From assembly GCA_035299025.1 (NCBI GenBank), contig DATGXK010000020.1:124001-188000 (forward strand): a stretch of DNA of 64,000 nucleotides. Direction: 5' to 3'. This document shows positions 62,756 through 64,000 of this stretch, in pieces (position 1 is the first letter of the stretch; the number at the start of each line of letters is the position of its first letter). The position numbers were made by a program, and so were the translations under genes. The notes beneath the pieces were generated by a model. That model was not told the origin of the DNA. It saw nothing but the letters and a program-made list of their open reading frames with translations, and ran no database searches. Source of the DNA: Leadbetterella sp035299025 (GTDB lineage: Bacteria > Bacteroidota > Bacteroidia > Cytophagales > Spirosomataceae).

Positions 62756-63484
62756 TTAGCACCCTTGCCCATAATAAGCATCTTTGCCGTGCTTTCTTTC
62801 ATAATGTTTTTTCCTCAAGGAATCCTTTAGACGAGGAGTATTGGGGTTGATTTGAAGTGTCAACATCGCCATTTTCGCCACTTCTTCCAACACAGCCGCA
62901 TTATAAACCGACTTTGCAGCATCTTTTCCCCAAGTAAAAGGGCCGTGGTTTTGTAAAAGTACCATCTCGACTTCCTTATGACTCAATCCTTTCTCTTCAA
63001 AAATACCGAAAATCTGGTTGCCCGTTTCGTACTCGTAATCGCCCTTTATCATTTCATCGGACAATGCCGGTGCACACGGAATATCCTGATGGGTATGATC
63101 GGCATGTGTAGTCCCAAATATCGGAATGTCCATGCCTGCTTGTGCCCAAGCGACTGCGTGTGTGGAGTGCGTATGCGTAATGCCCCCAATATCATCCCAA
63201 GTTTTATACAACAAAGCATGGGTTTTGGTGTCAGAAGAAGGTCTCATTTTTCCATCTACCACCTTGGCATCAAAATCCATAATTACGATATCCTCCCATT
63301 TCAATTCCTCATAAGGCACACCCGAAGGCTTAATGGCAAAAACACCATTTGCTCTATCTACCGCACTTACATTGCCAAAAGTAAACAGCACCAAGCCTAA
63401 TTTGGGCAGTTGCATATTGGCTTCGAAGCATTCTTGTCTAAGTAGCCCCCAATCCCCCAGTGGGGGTTTTATAATTATTTCCAT
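62756..63484 (-). CDS. araD: L-ribulose-5-phosphate 4-epimerase
   Basis: Converts L-ribulose-5-phosphate to D-xylulose-5-phosphate. It is a class II aldolase fold of 242 residues from the ATG at 63484; an ATG nine codons upstream (63511) is also open. Zinc and catalytic sites are clear: TFGNVSAVD, IKPSGVPYEEL, GGITHTHSTHAVAWAQ with the two metal histidines, TTHADHTHQDIP, and LLQNHGPFTWG with the third. The first 14 residues (MEIIIKPPLGDWGL) are not family sequence but come from an interspersed GC-rich repeat. araA lies just upstream. Confidence 0.95.
   Translation of the reverse strand: MEIIIKPPLGDWGLLRQECFEANMQLPKLGLVLFTFGNVSAVDRANGVFAIKPSGVPYEELKWEDIVIMDFDAKVVDGKMRPSSDTKTHALLYKTWDDIGGITHTHSTHAVAWAQAGMDIPIFGTTHADHTHQDIPCAPALSDEMIKGDYEYETGNQIFGIFEEKGLSHKEVEMVLLQNHGPFTWGKDAAKSVYNAAVLEEVAKMAMLTLQINPNTPRLKDSLRKKHYERKHGKDAYYGQGC
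63443..63482 (-). repeat. C5-N3-G5-N3-G5-CTA repeat, copy 1, inside araD
   Basis: On the minus strand this element reads CCCCCACTGGGGGATTGGGG followed by GCTA. It encodes PPLGDWGLL at the araD N-terminus. It is far more GC-rich than its surroundings and has the same layout as copy 2 at 63520-63545, but in opposite orientation. Confidence 0.8.
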
Positions 63485-63519
63485 TGATTTCTGAATAAAT
63501 GGTTCATACATTCAAAAAA

Positions 63520-63545
63520 TTCCCCCTTTTGGGGTTAGGAGGCTA
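63520..63545 (+). repeat. C5-N3-G5-N3-G5-CTA repeat, copy 2, at the araA stop
   Basis: On the plus strand it reads TCCCCCTTTTGGGGTTAGGA followed by GGCTAT, a diverged form of copy 1 in inverted orientation. Its complement supplies the last codons and stop (Ile-Ala-Ser-stop) of araA. Confidence 0.75.
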
Positions 63546-64000
63546 TTTCCCTCTTCAAATCCCTAATCCTAGTATCGGCATCTATAACAACCAAGTCCAA
63601 ATCAAACATTTCTGCAAAGTCTTCCAGATATTCGGTTGTTAAGTTTTGACTGAAGACCGTATGGTGTGCTCCACCTGCCATTAGCCATGCTTGAAGGCCA
63701 ACTTCCATGTTTGGAAGAGGTTTCCACAAAGCACGAGCGGTTGGCAATTTCGGGAATTTCTCAGTAACTTCTACAGCCTCCACCTCATTTACCAGTAATC
63801 TATATTTTCTACCCAAATCTATCAAACTTACATTTATAGATGGTCCTGCACAAGCATTAAACACCAATCTCACAGGATCCTCCTTACCACCAATTCCTAA
63901 TGGATGAACCTCGCAACTAACTTTATCAGCAGCTATACTCGGACAGATTTCTAACATGTGCGAACCCAAAACCATAGGATTTGATGGGTCAAAATGATAA
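63535..64000 (-). CDS. araA: L-arabinose isomerase, C-terminal part (cut by window edge)
   Basis: Converts L-arabinose to L-ribulose. Only the last 154 or so residues lie in the window; the frame is open to base 64000, so an ATG at 63975 is internal. Recognisable C-terminal sequence includes YHFDPSNPMVLGSHMLEICP, EVHPLGIGGKEDPVRLVF, LPTARALWKPLP and WLMAGGAHHTVFSQ, with the two histidines that bind metal. The gene starts the araA-araD-symporter-mutarotase operon within this window. A ribulokinase gene is not seen and may lie beyond the edge. The last codons come from a repeat element. Confidence 0.95.
   Translation of the reverse strand, partial: YHFDPSNPMVLGSHMLEICPSIAADKVSCEVHPLGIGGKEDPVRLVFNACAGPSINVSLIDLGRKYRLLVNEVEAVEVTEKFPKLPTARALWKPLPNMEVGLQAWLMAGGAHHTVFSQNLTTEYLEDFAEMFDLDLVVIDADTRIRDLKREIAS

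Noticed and set aside
1..64000. Insertion sequences, prophage or integrated plasmid genes
   Set aside because: No transposase, integrase, phage structural or partition gene was recognised. The repeats found are short and carry no ORF.

Overview
The window looks like a chromosomal segment from a Bacteroidota bacterium, most likely of the order Cytophagales. It is AT-rich. It encodes type IX secretion (T9SS) cargo with gliding-motility C-terminal domains, a PorP/SprF protein, a long-form IspH, and the alternative complex III plus aa3 oxidase cluster typical of this phylum. Several promoters match the Bacteroidota consensus (TTTG, 19-20 nt, TAnnTTTG), which supports the assignment independently. 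I see no insertion sequence, prophage, CRISPR array or rRNA. The species cannot be named from sequence alone.

Layout. 1-7.3 kb: the 3' part of a dihydroorotase, a 66-residue orphan, ispH, a Wzi/RemB-like outer-membrane barrel, an ECF sigma factor with an overlapping 80-residue partner, and a barrel protein with a charged linker. 7.3-19.9 kb: rimO, two large T9SS type B cargo proteins, an orphan oxidase subunit III-like protein, recO, plsY, a GT3 glycogen synthase, ruvB, and a PorP/SprF gene divergent from the second cargo gene. 20-30.5 kb: a DsbD-type reductase, an MFS pump, a YifB/ComM ATPase, an M28 peptidase, a divergent exported oligopeptidase, and an OmpA-like protein with seven thrombospondin type 3 calcium repeats.

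30.7-35.7 kb: a compact five-gene cluster read leftward. It holds a hexulose-phosphate synthase/keto-gulonate-phosphate decarboxylase-like protein, a medium-chain dehydrogenase lacking the structural-zinc cysteines, an SDR dehydrogenase, a TIM-barrel sugar isomerase and a Tat-exported Gfo/Idh/MocA protein. It looks like an uncharacterised sugar or sugar-acid pathway and is the best candidate here for undescribed metabolism.

35.9-52.4 kb: one leftward 16-gene respiratory operon, with a consensus promoter before actA and a strong terminator after the last gene. ActABCDEF oxidises quinol and passes electrons to the oxidase encoded by coxII, coxI, two subunit III genes and subunit IV. CtaA and CtaB make heme A, and a Sco protein serves CuA assembly.

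52.4-64 kb: tRNA-Cys, ribosomal protein S1, an HNH endonuclease, smpB, a probable unannotated small RNA just upstream of smpB, hflX, a FucP-type sugar transporter, and an arabinose operon (araA partial, araD, a sodium:sugar symporter, a galM-like mutarotase). This last stretch carries several short repeat families. One of them contributes codons to the end of araA and the start of araD.
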